From positions 1 through 64,000 of the forward strand of contig NZ_MAST01000016.1 of the NCBI RefSeq assembly GCF_001758225.1: a stretch of 64,000 nucleotides of DNA, written 5' to 3'. Positions 8,701 to 17,439 of the stretch are shown piece by piece; within the stretch, counting starts at the first letter, position 1; every line of letters begins with the position of its first letter. Made by a program: the position numbers and the translations under genes. The notes under the pieces are model-generated. The model was not told the DNA's origin. It worked only from the letters and a program-made list of their open reading frames with translations, and ran no database searches. This DNA comes from Humibacillus sp. DSM 29435 (lineage in GTDB: Bacteria; Actinomycetota; Actinomycetes; Actinomycetales; Dermatophilaceae).

Positions 8701-9113
8701 CTCCCGAGCTCGCGCAGGAGCGCGGCCTGACCAACGGCGGCTGGGCCACCATCGTGTCGGCCCGCACGGCGATCGAGGCCCGGGTGATGGTCACCGAGCG
8801 CATGACGCCCCTGATGATCAGCGGGCACACCGTCCATCAGATCGGGCTGCCCTATCACTGGGGAGTCGGCAACAGCGCCGTCGTCAGTGGCGACGCCGCC
8901 AATGACCTGTTGGGGGTGGCGCTCGACCCCAACGTGCAGATCCAGGAGAGCAAGGCCGGCTCCTGCGACATCCAACCGGGTCGTCGACCGACCGGTGAGG
9001 CGCTGCTGCGGCTGGTCGCCGAGTACCAGTCGCGTTCCGGCACGACGACCGAGACGGGCAACCAGCTGCGCACCGGTCACCCGGCATCCACCCCCGACAC
9101 GATGGGAGGCTGA
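5778..9113 (+). CDS. Formate dehydrogenase alpha subunit, selenocysteine-containing, molybdopterin enzyme
   Basis: The catalytic subunit oxidises formate to CO2. It is read through an in-frame TGA at 6345-6347, giving 1111 residues with selenocysteine at position 190 in the family context QARI-U-HSSTV. The [4Fe-4S] cysteines are C51, C54, C58 and C86; the molybdopterin domains follow (CIVIQGSNMAECHP, YAVGWTQHTLG) and the C-terminal molydop-binding domain contains GHTVHQIGLPYHWGVGN. The ATG at 5778 is preferred over 5769 because AAGAAGGA lies 8 nt before it. No twin-arginine signal is visible. An acidic, glycine-rich insertion occupies about residues 325-390. The beta and membrane subunits follow closely. 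A caller ignoring recoding would split the gene at 6347. Confidence 0.95.
6345..6377 (+). promoter_or_regulatory. Selenocysteine UGA codon and bacterial SECIS hairpin
   Basis: The UGA at 6345-6347 is followed after 11 nt by a hairpin at 6359-6377, GGTCCCCAGTCTGGGGTCC. The stem pairs GG/CC and CCCC/GGGG around a U-U mismatch and closes a five-base AGUCU loop. Spacing and loop (GU in the apex, unpaired U in the stem) match the known E. coli fdhF element bound by SelB. The frame stays open on both sides and the flanking protein sequence is conserved formate dehydrogenase. Confidence 0.92.
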
Positions 9114-9118
9114 GCCTG

Positions 9119-10276
9119 ATGGACTTCTGGCGCAACCAGCTGTCCGGCCCGACGAACCCCTCCGTGGACGCGGCCTGGAAGGACGGAGAGCCCCGTAAGG
9201 GCTTCTTCACCGACACGTCCATCTGCATCGGGTGCAAGGCCTGCGAGGTGGCCTGCAAGGAGTGGAACGCCATCCCCGAGGACGGGCTCGACATGTTGAG
9301 CCAGTCGTACGACAACACCGGCGCGCTCGGCGCGAGCACCTGGCGTCACGTCGCCTTCGTCGAGCAGTCGAGCGACCGCATCGAGCAGGCCCGCGAGTCA
9401 GGTCGTCGCCTCGTCGAGCTCGGGATGCCGTCACTGCGCTCACGCGAGGGCTCGGATGCCGTTGGGGCGCCGGGCGGTTCGCCGCTGGGTACCGCTGCGA
9501 CGATGCCGCAGACGAACGGCAGCCTCGCGGTGGCCGACGTGCCCGCCCTTCCCGACATGCGGTGGCTCATGTCGTCAGACGTGTGCAAGCACTGCACGCA
9601 CGCCGCCTGTCTCGACGTGTGTCCGACGGGTTCTCTCTTCCGCAGCGAGTTCGGCACCGTCGTCGTGCAGGACGACATCTGCAACGGCTGTGGCTACTGC
9701 GTGGCAGCGTGCCCCTTCGGGGTGATCGAGCGGCGCAAGGGCGACGAGGGGCACGAGAACGGCAAGCAGTCGCACGGCATCAGCATCCGGGGCTCGTCGT
9801 CCGCGTCGGTGGTTGACGCCACGACGTCGACCACCCAGTCGGTGGGGTCGGCCCACGCCGCCAACAGTGGCTTCGCCAACAATGGTGAGGTCAAGAACGT
9901 CGGCATCGCGCAGAAGTGCACGCTCTGCTACGACCGTCTCGGTGACGGCCAGACACCGGCGTGTGCCCAGGCGTGCCCGACGACCTCGATCAAGTTCGGT
10001 GACCTCGCCGACATGCGGGCGGCCGCGCAGGAGCGCGTGGCGCAGCTGCACGGTCAGGGTTTCACCGAGGCGCGGCTCTACGGCGCCGACCCCAACGACG
10101 GGGTCGGTGGCACCGGATCGGTGTTCCTGCTTCTTGACGAGCCCGAGGTCTACGGGCTGCCCCCGGACCCACGGGTGACGACGGCCGACCTGCCCGACAT
10201 GTTCCGCAAGGCGGGCTACGCCGCCCTCACCATGATGGCCATGGCCGCAGCCGCCTTCGTCAGGAGGCGGCCATGA
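9119..10276 (+). CDS. Formate dehydrogenase beta subunit (four-cluster ferredoxin-type)
   Basis: This 385-residue electron-transfer subunit carries four cysteine clusters: CIGCKACEVACKEWN, CKHCTHAACLDVCP, CNGCGYCVAACPFG, and the split set CTLCYDR ... CAQACPTTSIKFG, enough for four [4Fe-4S] centres. It passes electrons from the selenoprotein to the membrane subunit. A hydrophobic stretch AALTMMAMAAAAFV just before the C-terminus could be a single membrane anchor, as in FdnH-like subunits. Two low-complexity insertions (about residues 88-140 and 210-258) separate the cluster blocks. GGGAGG precedes the ATG; the stop overlaps the next gene by 4 nt. Confidence 0.92.
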   Translation: MDFWRNQLSGPTNPSVDAAWKDGEPRKGFFTDTSICIGCKACEVACKEWNAIPEDGLDMLSQSYDNTGALGASTWRHVAFVEQSSDRIEQARESGRRLVELGMPSLRSREGSDAVGAPGGSPLGTAATMPQTNGSLAVADVPALPDMRWLMSSDVCKHCTHAACLDVCPTGSLFRSEFGTVVVQDDICNGCGYCVAACPFGVIERRKGDEGHENGKQSHGISIRGSSSASVVDATTSTTQSVGSAHAANSGFANNGEVKNVGIAQKCTLCYDRLGDGQTPACAQACPTTSIKFGDLADMRAAAQERVAQLHGQGFTEARLYGADPNDGVGGTGSVFLLLDEPEVYGLPPDPRVTTADLPDMFRKAGYAALTMMAMAAAAFVRRRP

Positions 10277-11418
10277 CGACCAACCCGTTCGACGCTGACC
10301 GTCCGCCGGAGCGTCAGAGCCGACGCGGCGGTGGCCGCCGACGCGGAGGCGGTTCGGGGGCCTCAAGCAACGACTCGAATGGCAGTCAGGCTGGTCGCCG
10401 ACGCACTGACGAGTCGGTGATGGTGCCCGAGGTCAGCTTCGACAGCTACTACGGCCGGCACATCGTCAAGCCGGCCCCGTGGGAGAAGGAGGTCGCGGCC
10501 TATCTGTTCCTCGGTGGAGTGGCCGGCGGCTCGGCCCTGCTCGCCGCGGGCGGCTCGGCCCTGAACTACCCCGCGCTGCGTCGGGTTGGACGCCTCGGCG
10601 CGGTCGCGGGCGCGGCGCTCGGCGGCGCGGCCCTGGCCAAGGACCTCGGCAAGCCCAGCCGGGCGCTGAACATGATGCGCACGGTCAAGCTCACCTCGCC
10701 CATGTCGGTCGGCACCTGGATCCTCACCGCGTTCGGTGGCTTCTCGGGAGTGGCGCTCGCGTCCGAGCTGGGCGGCATCCTGCTCGACGGCGGTTCCGGC
10801 GAGAACCCCACGGGTGGCTCGGCGGTGGCCTTGCTCTCGCGGGCCCTGAAGCTGGCCGACGGCCCGGCCACGGTCGGCTCGGCCCTGTTCGGTGCCCCCC
10901 TCGCGGCCTACACCGCCGTGCTGCTCTCCGACACAGCGACGCCCACGTGGCACGAGTCGTACCACGAGCTGCCGTTGGTCTTCGTCAGCTCGGCCAACCT
11001 CGCCTCGGCCGGGCTGGCCCTGATCGCCGTTCCCACCAGCCAGAACGGCCCGGCCCGCAAGCTGGCCGCGCTCTCGGCGGTCGTCGAGCTCGCCGCGTTC
11101 GAAGTCATGCAGCACCGGATGGGGGCGACGCTCTCGGAGCCGCTGCGCACCGGCAAGGCCGGCAAGCTGCTGCGGCTGAGCCGTGCCCTCACCGTGGGCG
11201 GCGCTGTCGGCGCGGTCACCCTCGGCTCGAACCGGGTGGTGGCCGCCGTGAGCGGTCTGTCGCTGATGGCGGCCTCGGCCCTTACGCGATTCGGCGTGTT
11301 CGACGCGGGGATCGTGTCGGCGATCGACCCGAAGTACACGGTCGAACCTCAACGCGAGCGGTTGGAGCGCCGCCGGGCCGCCGGCGCCACTCACGACTCG
11401 ATCACGACGGCCCGCTGA
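10273..11418 (+). CDS. NrfD/PsrC-family membrane subunit of formate dehydrogenase
   Basis: A 381-residue polytopic protein starting at ATGA overlapping the beta-subunit stop. After a basic, glycine- and arginine-rich cytoplasmic-looking tail of about 70 residues it shows the NrfD-type start KPAPWEKEVAAYLFLGGVAG and about eight to nine hydrophobic segments. This family replaces the haem-b gamma subunit of FdnGHI-type enzymes and exchanges electrons with quinone. Conserved features include DLGKPSRALNMMRTVKLTSP and the membrane segment around ALASELGG. The gene order alpha-beta-NrfD with overlaps supports one membrane complex. Confidence 0.88.
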   Translation: MTTNPFDADRPPERQSRRGGGRRRGGGSGASSNDSNGSQAGRRRTDESVMVPEVSFDSYYGRHIVKPAPWEKEVAAYLFLGGVAGGSALLAAGGSALNYPALRRVGRLGAVAGAALGGAALAKDLGKPSRALNMMRTVKLTSPMSVGTWILTAFGGFSGVALASELGGILLDGGSGENPTGGSAVALLSRALKLADGPATVGSALFGAPLAAYTAVLLSDTATPTWHESYHELPLVFVSSANLASAGLALIAVPTSQNGPARKLAALSAVVELAAFEVMQHRMGATLSEPLRTGKAGKLLRLSRALTVGGAVGAVTLGSNRVVAAVSGLSLMAASALTRFGVFDAGIVSAIDPKYTVEPQRERLERRRAAGATHDSITTAR

Positions 11419-11452
11419 GCCGCGTTATTTCCCCCTCGATGAAGGAGAGCTC

Positions 11453-12745
11453 GTGAGCAGCAAAGACGTGCAGCAGTCCGGTACCAACGCCACGGGCGGC
11501 AACCGGTGGGTCATCCTCGTGGCCGCGGTGCTGGTGCAGCTGGCCATCGGCGCGGTCTACGCGTGGAGCGTCTTCGCCAAGGCGATGCAGAGCGCAGACG
11601 CGTTCGGCTGGTCGAAGTCGCAGGCGGCGGTTCCCTTCGAGGTGGCCATCGGCATGATCTTTCTCGGCAGCTTCATCGGCGGACGGATCCAGGACAAGCG
11701 TGGTCCCCGGGTCGTCGCGTTGACCGGCGGCGTCATCTACAGCGTCGGGATCGTGATTGCCTCCTTCGCCGACAAGGACAGCTTCTGGATCCTGATCGTC
11801 GGCTACGGCATCCTCGGCGGTTTCGGTCTCGGCATGGTCTACATCGTGCCGATCGCCATGCTGCAGAAGTGGTTCCCTGACAAGCCCGGCCTCATCACGG
11901 GCATCGCCGTCGCGGGCTTCGGCTTCGGTGCCGTGATCACCTCGCCCCTGGGTCAAAGCCTCATCGCGCGCGACCCGTCCATGCCGACCAAGGCCTTCCT
12001 CCCCCTAGGTATCGGCTATCTCGTCGCGATCGTGCTCGGCGCCAGCTTCTTCCGTAACCCAGCCGCGCCTCCCGCTGGCAGCACCGCAGCTGCCACGGCA
12101 TCCAGCCCGAAGACGGAAGCTCAGGCCGATGCGGACTACACCACGGAGGAGGCACTGCGCACGCCGCAGTGGTACCTCCTGACCGGCATCCTCACCCTCA
12201 GTGTCACTGCGGGAATCTCCCTCATCGCCGTGGCCGCCAGCAGTGCGACCGACGTGGCGGGCTTCTCGGCGACCGGGGCGGCCAGCCTCGTCGGTGTGCT
12301 GGCCATCTTCAACGGTGGCGGCCGCATCCTGTGGGGCTGGGTGTCCGACCGCATCGGGAAGATGCCGGCCTTCATGGGCATCCTCGGCATCCAGGGCGTC
12401 TGCCTGCTGCTCATCCCGCACATCTCCTCGACCGTGATCTTCGCGATCCTCGCCGCCCTCATCTACACCTGCTACGGCGGGGCCTTCGGCACCATGCCCT
12501 CCACGGCAGGCCGCTTCTTCGGCGTGCGCAACGCCGGAGGCATCTACGGGCTGATGCTCATCGGCTGGAGCCTCGGCGGCATCTTCGGCCCGCTCCTCAT
12601 CGCGGCACTCATCGGGGAGGAGAAGGCCTACACCGTCGGCTTCACCGTGATCGGCATCATCGCGCTCGTCGGGATGGTGCTCCCGCTCATCACCAAGAAG
12701 CCGGCCCCCAGGCAGCACCAAAGCAGCGACCCGGTCGTCAGCTGA
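11453..12745 (+). CDS. OFA-family (oxalate/formate antiporter-like) MFS transporter
   Basis: A 430-residue, twelve-segment major-facilitator protein starting at GTG with GAAGGAGAG upstream, 34 nt after the NrfD gene and so probably co-transcribed. It has the OFA-type beginning WVILVAAVLVQLAIGAVYAWS, the loop motif GGRIQDKRGPR and the central loop between segments 6 and 7. Its place behind formate dehydrogenase suggests that it moves formate or a related small carboxylate, but the substrate is not proven: OFA members also carry oxalate and other organic acids. Confidence 0.85.
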   Translation: MSSKDVQQSGTNATGGNRWVILVAAVLVQLAIGAVYAWSVFAKAMQSADAFGWSKSQAAVPFEVAIGMIFLGSFIGGRIQDKRGPRVVALTGGVIYSVGIVIASFADKDSFWILIVGYGILGGFGLGMVYIVPIAMLQKWFPDKPGLITGIAVAGFGFGAVITSPLGQSLIARDPSMPTKAFLPLGIGYLVAIVLGASFFRNPAAPPAGSTAAATASSPKTEAQADADYTTEEALRTPQWYLLTGILTLSVTAGISLIAVAASSATDVAGFSATGAASLVGVLAIFNGGGRILWGWVSDRIGKMPAFMGILGIQGVCLLLIPHISSTVIFAILAALIYTCYGGAFGTMPSTAGRFFGVRNAGGIYGLMLIGWSLGGIFGPLLIAALIGEEKAYTVGFTVIGIIALVGMVLPLITKKPAPRQHQSSDPVVS

Positions 12746-12755
12746 CTCGTCGGGC

Positions 12756-12796
12756 CTGGCTCTCCGGTTTGGCTCTGCGTCGGCGCGGGGAGCCGG
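12756..12796. terminator. Hairpin between convergent transporter and selD genes
   Basis: CTGGCTCTCC (12756-12765) and GGGGAGCCGG (12787-12796) can form a 10-bp stem with two G-U pairs and a 21-nt loop in the 54-nt gap between two convergent stops. It could end both transcripts. There is no U-tract. Confidence 0.35.
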
Positions 12797-12799
12797 GTC

Positions 12800-13795
12800 T
12801 CACCTCACACGCATGATGTGGGCCCCCTGGGGGACCAGCTCACCGATGACGACCCCGCCGGGTACCTCTCCGGCGATCAGGAGCCCGCCGCTCGTCTGCG
12901 CGTCGGCGAGCAGCAACAGCTCGTCCTCGCCGACGGAGGCGTCGAGGTGCGGCCGCACCCAGTCGAGGTTGCGGCGGCTGCCGCCGGGCACGAAACCGTC
13001 GCGCAGCGAGCTTCGCACCCCGTCGAGGTAGGGCACGGAGGCCGCGTCGATGACGGCAGTCACCCCCGACGCACGAGCCATCTTGAAGAGGTGCCCGAGC
13101 AGGCCGAAGCCCGTGACGTCGGTCGCGGCCAGCACCCCGGCGGCCAGCGCGGCCACACTGGCCTGGTCGTTGAGGGCCACCATCGAGGCGATCGCATGGT
13201 CGAACACTTCGCCGGTGGCCTTGTGGCGGTTGTTGAGCACGCCCACGCCGAGCGGCTTGGTGAGGCTGATCGGCAGCCCGGGGCGGGCGGCATCGTTGCG
13301 CAGCAGATGATCCGGGTCGCCGATGCCCGTGACCGCCATGCCGTACTTCGGCTCCGGATCGTCGATGCTGTGACCACCAGCGACAGGGCAGCCGGCGGAC
13401 GCCGCGACGTCGAGGCCACCGCGGAGCACCTCTGCCGCCAGTTCCAGGGGCAGCACGTCGCGGGGCCAGCCGAGGAGGTTGACGGCCAGCACCGGGTGCC
13501 CGCCCATGGCGTAGATGTCGGAGAGCGCGTTCGCGGCCGCGATCCGCCCCCAGTCGTAGGCGTCGTCGACGACGGGGGTGAAGAAGTCGGCGGTCGCCAG
13601 CACTGCGACACCACCGGCAATGCGCACCGCAGCGGCGTCGTCGCCGTCGTCGAGACCGACGAGCAGGTCGGGATGCGCCACACCGGTCAAACCCTGGACC
13701 ATGCGCTCGAGGTCACCCGGGGGGATCTTGCAGGCGCAGCCACCGCCCTTGGCGAACTGGGTCAGTCGGACAGCGGCCTGCAGTGCGGCATCCAT
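12800..13795 (-). CDS. selD: Selenide, water dikinase (selenophosphate synthetase)
   Basis: A 331-residue protein that makes selenophosphate, the selenium donor for selenocysteine synthesis, from selenide and ATP. The catalytic Cys-Lys pair of the family is at C20 and K23 in GGGCACK (cysteine, not selenocysteine). Further family features are VGLDDGDDAAA, the DFFTPVVDD metal/ATP block, YAMGGHPVLAVNLLGWP, and GGHSIDDPEPKYGMAVTG. It is divergent from tRNA-Sec, selA and selB. The start lacks a ribosome site; TAGGGT followed by six bases precedes the ATG, suggesting a leaderless transcript. Confidence 0.95.
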   Translation of the reverse strand: MDAALQAAVRLTQFAKGGGCACKIPPGDLERMVQGLTGVAHPDLLVGLDDGDDAAAVRIAGGVAVLATADFFTPVVDDAYDWGRIAAANALSDIYAMGGHPVLAVNLLGWPRDVLPLELAAEVLRGGLDVAASAGCPVAGGHSIDDPEPKYGMAVTGIGDPDHLLRNDAARPGLPISLTKPLGVGVLNNRHKATGEVFDHAIASMVALNDQASVAALAAGVLAATDVTGFGLLGHLFKMARASGVTAVIDAASVPYLDGVRSSLRDGFVPGGSRRNLDWVRPHLDASVGEDELLLLADAQTSGGLLIAGEVPGGVVIGELVPQGAHIMRVR

Positions 13796-13807
13796 GACCT
13801 GACCCTA
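13796..13807 (-). promoter_or_regulatory. selD: -10 element of a probable leaderless selD promoter
   Basis: On the minus strand TAGGGT (13807-13802) precedes the selD ATG by exactly six bases (CAGGTC). The same geometry occurs at several other genes in this window. Confidence 0.4.
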
Positions 13808-13846
13808 GGCCGTCGCGTCGGATGGCCGGCGGGGGAGGCCGGGCGC

Positions 13847-13866
13847 GGGTGGGTACGGGTGGGTAC
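13847..13866 (+). repeat. Tandem decamer upstream of tRNA-Sec
   Basis: GGGTGGGTAC occurs twice in a row, ending 11 nt before the first base of tRNA-Sec. The second copy overlaps TACGGT (13864-13869), which could serve as a -10 for the tRNA. Function is inferred from position only. Confidence 0.5.
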
Positions 13867-13877
13867 GGTGTGGTGGT

Positions 13878-13973
13878 GGAGGTGTCTGGGCACCTGGTGG
13901 TCCCCCCGGTCTTCAACACCGGTGAGGCCGAGCATCTCGGCCTGGCGGGTTCGATTCCCGTCCACCTCCGCCA
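13878..13973 (+). tRNA. selC: tRNA-Sec (anticodon UCA)
   Basis: The 96-nt molecule has an extended acceptor stem (GGAGGTG paired with CACCTCC, eighth pair U-C mismatched), anticodon stem CCGGT/ACCGG around the loop CTTCAAC with anticodon TCA, a very long variable arm (AGGCCGAG / CTCGGCCT, 8 bp, CAT loop), and a T-arm GCGGG/CCCGT with loop TTCGATT. G is the discriminator base and CCA is encoded. The 8+5 arrangement, long extra arm and UCA anticodon identify tRNA-Sec. The D-stem pairs best with one bulged C. It lies between divergent selD and selA. Confidence 0.94.
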
Positions 13974-14030
13974 TGACGACTGACGGGTAACGGATGACGC
14001 GGAATCTCGGGTTCCGCGGAGGAGGCAGCA

Positions 14031-15332
14031 GTGTCGCAGCCCGACCCGCGCCGACTCATCCCGCGCACCGACACGCTGCTGGCCCTCCCGGTGTTCGTCG
14101 AGGCCGCCGCTCGGCTCGGTGACGCGGTGGTGCGGGCGGCCATCGTGACCGCTCAGCAGCAGGCTCGCGACGGCCAGATCGCTCCCGAGGCGGTCGCCGA
14201 CGCTGCCCGCGCCGGGCTGCCGACGAGCTCGACGACCCTGGAGCCAGTGCTCAACGCCACCGGCATCGTGGTGCACACCAACCTCGGTCGCGCCCCCCTG
14301 TCGTCGGGGGCGGTCGCGGCGCTCGTGCGGGCGGCCGGCTACGTCGACGTCGAGTTCGACCTCGCGACGGGCGCGCGGGCACGCCGCGGCCGCGGCACCC
14401 TCGAGGCATTGCTCGAGCAGGTACCGACGGCGGGTGACGCCCTCGTGGTGAACAACGGCGCCGCGGCCCTCGTGCTCGCCACGACCGCCCTCGCCGCAGG
14501 ACGCGAAGTGGTGGTCAGCCGCGGCGAGCTCGTCGAGATCGGGGACGGGTTCCGGCTGCCCGACCTGATCGAGTCGACCGGCGCGCGGCTGCGCGAGGTC
14601 GGCACGACCAACCGCACGCACCTGGCCGACTACGCCGCTGCTGTCGGCCCCCACACGGGCTGCATCCTCAAGGTGCACCCGAGCAACTTCCGCGTCGCGG
14701 GGTTCACCTCCGCCGTGGGCCTCACCGAGCTGGCGACGCTCGGGGTGCCGGTCGTCATGGACATCGGCAGCGGGTTGTTGACGTTCGACTCGTCGACGCC
14801 CGAGGAGCCCGACGCTACAAGGGCGCTCGCCGCCGGTGCCACGGTCGTGACCGCGAGCGGCGACAAGCTGCTCGGCGGTCCGCAGGCGGGGCTCGTGCTC
14901 GGCGACCGGCAGGTGGTCGAGCGACTGCGCCGGCATCCCCTCGCTCGCGCCCTGCGCGTCGACAAGCTGACCCTGGCGGCGCTCGAGGCCACCCTGCGGG
15001 GGCCGGTGGTGCCGGTACAGGCCTACCTGCACGCCGACTCCGCCGTTGTGCGCGCCCGCACCGAGCGCCTCGCTGCCGCCCTGGGTCGCGAGGTCGTCGA
15101 CGTCGTCGGTGCCGTCGGCGGTGGCGCTGCTCCCGGGATGCCGCTGCCCGGGTGTGCGGTCGAGCTTCCCTCCCGATGTGCCGAGGCCCTTCGCCTCCGC
15201 CGTCCTGTCGTCGTCGCGCGGGTCGAGCGGGGACGCTGTCTCGTCGACCTGCGCTGTGTCCCGGCCGACGACGACCTGTTGGTGGAAAGCGCCATCCGCG
15301 CGGTGCTCGACGCTCCCGACAGCGGTGGCTGA
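14031..15332 (+). CDS. selA: L-seryl-tRNA(Sec) selenium transferase (selenocysteine synthase)
   Basis: A 433-residue PLP enzyme that converts seryl-tRNA-Sec to selenocysteinyl-tRNA-Sec using selenophosphate. The PLP lysine is K279 in ASGDKLLGGPQAGLVLG, and VLNATGIVVHTNLGRAPLS is a family signature near the N-terminus. The GTG start is preceded by GGAGGAGG. Length is close to the usual 430-460. It begins 57 nt after tRNA-Sec, and selB starts 2 nt after its stop, so selA and selB are coupled. Confidence 0.95.
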   Translation: MSQPDPRRLIPRTDTLLALPVFVEAAARLGDAVVRAAIVTAQQQARDGQIAPEAVADAARAGLPTSSTTLEPVLNATGIVVHTNLGRAPLSSGAVAALVRAAGYVDVEFDLATGARARRGRGTLEALLEQVPTAGDALVVNNGAAALVLATTALAAGREVVVSRGELVEIGDGFRLPDLIESTGARLREVGTTNRTHLADYAAAVGPHTGCILKVHPSNFRVAGFTSAVGLTELATLGVPVVMDIGSGLLTFDSSTPEEPDATRALAAGATVVTASGDKLLGGPQAGLVLGDRQVVERLRRHPLARALRVDKLTLAALEATLRGPVVPVQAYLHADSAVVRARTERLAAALGREVVDVVGAVGGGAAPGMPLPGCAVELPSRCAEALRLRRPVVVARVERGRCLVDLRCVPADDDLLVESAIRAVLDAPDSGG

Positions 15333-15334
15333 GC

Positions 15335-17284
15335 GTGGCCGTCATCGCCACTGCCGGCCACGTAGACCACGGTAAGTCGGCTCTCGTTCGGGCCCTGACC
15401 GGGATCGAGCCCGACCGGTGGCAGGAGGAGCGCCGCAGGGGCATGACGATCGACCTCGGCTATGCGTGGACGACACTGCCCTCCGGCGCCGAGGTGGCCT
15501 TCGTCGACGTGCCGGGCCACGAGCGCTTCATCGGCAACATGATCGCCGGTCTCGGGCCGGTTCCGGCCGTGCTCTTCGTCGTCGCAGCCGACGAGGGGTG
15601 GCGCCAGCAGTCGGAGGAGCATCTCACGGCCGTCGAGGCTCTCGGCCTGAAGCACGGGCTGCTCGTGGTGACCCGCTCCGACCTCGCCGACCCTGACGCC
15701 GCCCTCGGTGCAGCAGCGGAGCGGTTGCAGGCTGCCGGTCTCGGCGGGTGGGAGGCGAGGGCGGTGTCGGCGCGAACCGGGCAGGGGCTGCCCGAGCTGC
15801 GCTCCGCCCTCGACCGTCTCGTCGCAGGCCTGCCCGAGCCGGAGACCGACGCTCCGGCGAGGCTGTGGGTCGACCGCAGCTTCACCGTGCGCGGCAGCGG
15901 CACCGTCGTCACGGGCACTCTCGGCCAGGGACGCATCGGCGTGGGTGACCGCCTGCGGCTCGTCACCCAGCACGAGACGGAGCGCGTGCTTACCGTGCGC
16001 GGCCTGGAGTCACTGGGGCGGCCGCGTGAGGAGGTGTCCTCGGTGGCGCGGGTGGCCCTCAACCTGCGTGGAGTGAGTGCCGACGAGATCGGCCGGGGCG
16101 ATCGGCTGGTCGGCGCCGGAGCCTGGCACACGACAGCGGTGGTCGACGTCGAGCTCACCGTGGTCGGCGCCGGGGGAGGGCACGAAGGTTCGGGAGCAGG
16201 GCAGGTCGGGCAGCCGGTTGGGCTGCAGGTTGGGCAGGTCGAACGAGGTCAGGCGACGGCGCTGCCCACCCACGTCATGGCTCACGTGGGAACCTTGGCC
16301 ATCGAGGCGCGGGTACGCCCGCTGGCACCAGCGGACGCGCCAAGCTCGACGAGCCTCTCGACCTCCTCGAGCAGCACGGCGCGGCTGACCTTCGGTCGGG
16401 CCCTGCCGCTGCGCCCCGGTGACCGGCTCATCCTGCGTGACGCCGGAGCTCGGCGGGGGCTGGCCGGGGCCCGTGTGCTCGACACCGACCCACCCGGCCT
16501 TTCTCGGCGAGGATCGGCCGCCCGGCGTGCCCTCGACCTCGCCGCCCTGTCAGCGGGGCCCGACCTCGATCGCGAGGTCGGGCGACGGGGGGCGATGACG
16601 GTCGCCGACGCCCTCACCCTCGGCCACCGCCTCGAGACGATTCCCGACGAAGAGACGGGCCCTGCCGCCGGTGCGCTCGACGATGCGTCGAAAGTGCACC
16701 GTCGAGGGGCCTGGCTCGTCGACGCCGCACAGTGGCTCGACTGGGTACAGGCGCTTCGAGCCGGCGCCGAGAACCAGGCCCGCACCGACCCACTTCAACC
16801 CAGCCTCTCGCTGGAGGCGGCCCGCGCCGCGGTCGGCGTGCCCGACCGCGCGTTGCTGGCGAGGCTGGCCGTGGAGTCGGGCCTCGAGGTGGTCGACGGC
16901 CGGGTCGGGCTTCCGGGAGTCCGGGCGGCCCTCGACCCGCGCACAGAGGCCGGCCTCCAGGCGATCGAGCAGCGGTTACAGGGCGCGCCCTACGCGGCCC
17001 CCGAGCAGCACGATCTCGACGCCGCCGGTCTGGGGCCCCGACAGCTGGCTGCGGCCGAGAAGGCCGGACGCGTTCTCCGGCTGCCCGGCGAGGTCGTGCT
17101 GCTTCCCTCGGCCCCGGCCCGGGCGATGCGGGTGCTGGCAGCCCTGCCTCAGCCCTTCACGACGAGCGAGGCCCGTCAGGCCCTCGACTCGACCCGGCGC
17201 ACCGTGGTGCCCCTGCTCGAGCACCTCGACGGGCGCGGCTGGACCAGGCGCCTCGACGGCACCCATCGTGAGGTGCGTCGCTGA
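15335..17284 (+). CDS. selB: Selenocysteine-specific elongation factor
   Basis: The GTP-binding factor brings Sec-tRNA to the ribosome at UGA codons next to SECIS hairpins. I start it at GTG 15335, giving 649 residues, because the family sequence begins exactly there (GHVDHGKS at residues 8-15); the open frame extends into selA but is not conserved. G2/G3 features are GMTIDLGYAW and DVPGHERFIGNM. After the EF-Tu-like domains a glycine- and glutamine-rich insertion (near 16175-16260) interrupts domain III. The C-terminal winged helices that bind SECIS RNA end in LLEHLDGRGWTRRLDGTHREV. Confidence 0.95.
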   Translation: MAVIATAGHVDHGKSALVRALTGIEPDRWQEERRRGMTIDLGYAWTTLPSGAEVAFVDVPGHERFIGNMIAGLGPVPAVLFVVAADEGWRQQSEEHLTAVEALGLKHGLLVVTRSDLADPDAALGAAAERLQAAGLGGWEARAVSARTGQGLPELRSALDRLVAGLPEPETDAPARLWVDRSFTVRGSGTVVTGTLGQGRIGVGDRLRLVTQHETERVLTVRGLESLGRPREEVSSVARVALNLRGVSADEIGRGDRLVGAGAWHTTAVVDVELTVVGAGGGHEGSGAGQVGQPVGLQVGQVERGQATALPTHVMAHVGTLAIEARVRPLAPADAPSSTSLSTSSSSTARLTFGRALPLRPGDRLILRDAGARRGLAGARVLDTDPPGLSRRGSAARRALDLAALSAGPDLDREVGRRGAMTVADALTLGHRLETIPDEETGPAAGALDDASKVHRRGAWLVDAAQWLDWVQALRAGAENQARTDPLQPSLSLEAARAAVGVPDRALLARLAVESGLEVVDGRVGLPGVRAALDPRTEAGLQAIEQRLQGAPYAAPEQHDLDAAGLGPRQLAAAEKAGRVLRLPGEVVLLPSAPARAMRVLAALPQPFTTSEARQALDSTRRTVVPLLEHLDGRGWTRRLDGTHREVRR

Positions 17285-17332
17285 AGCGGTGACGGGACGC
17301 GACGGCAGGCAGTGGCGCCGGTTGGTGGTGTG

Positions 17333-17372
17333 CACGGGGCGACGCCTGAGTCCCTCCCGCCGTCGCCCCGTG
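17333..17372. terminator. Bidirectional terminator between selB and the DUF3516 helicase gene
   Basis: CACGGGGCGACG (17333-17344) and CGTCGCCCCGTG (17361-17372) form a perfect 12-bp stem with a 16-nt loop, midway between two convergent stop codons. Confidence 0.75.
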
Positions 17373-17439
17373 GTCCTGCCCCCATAGTCCGTTCGGAGCA
17401 GTGCGAAGGGCGGATTGGTGCCGCCACAGAGTTTCTCGG

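Noticed and set aside
16175-16260. Insertion in SelB as evidence of a frameshift
   Set aside because: The frame is continuous and both flanks match SelB; the segment is a glycine/glutamine-rich linker.
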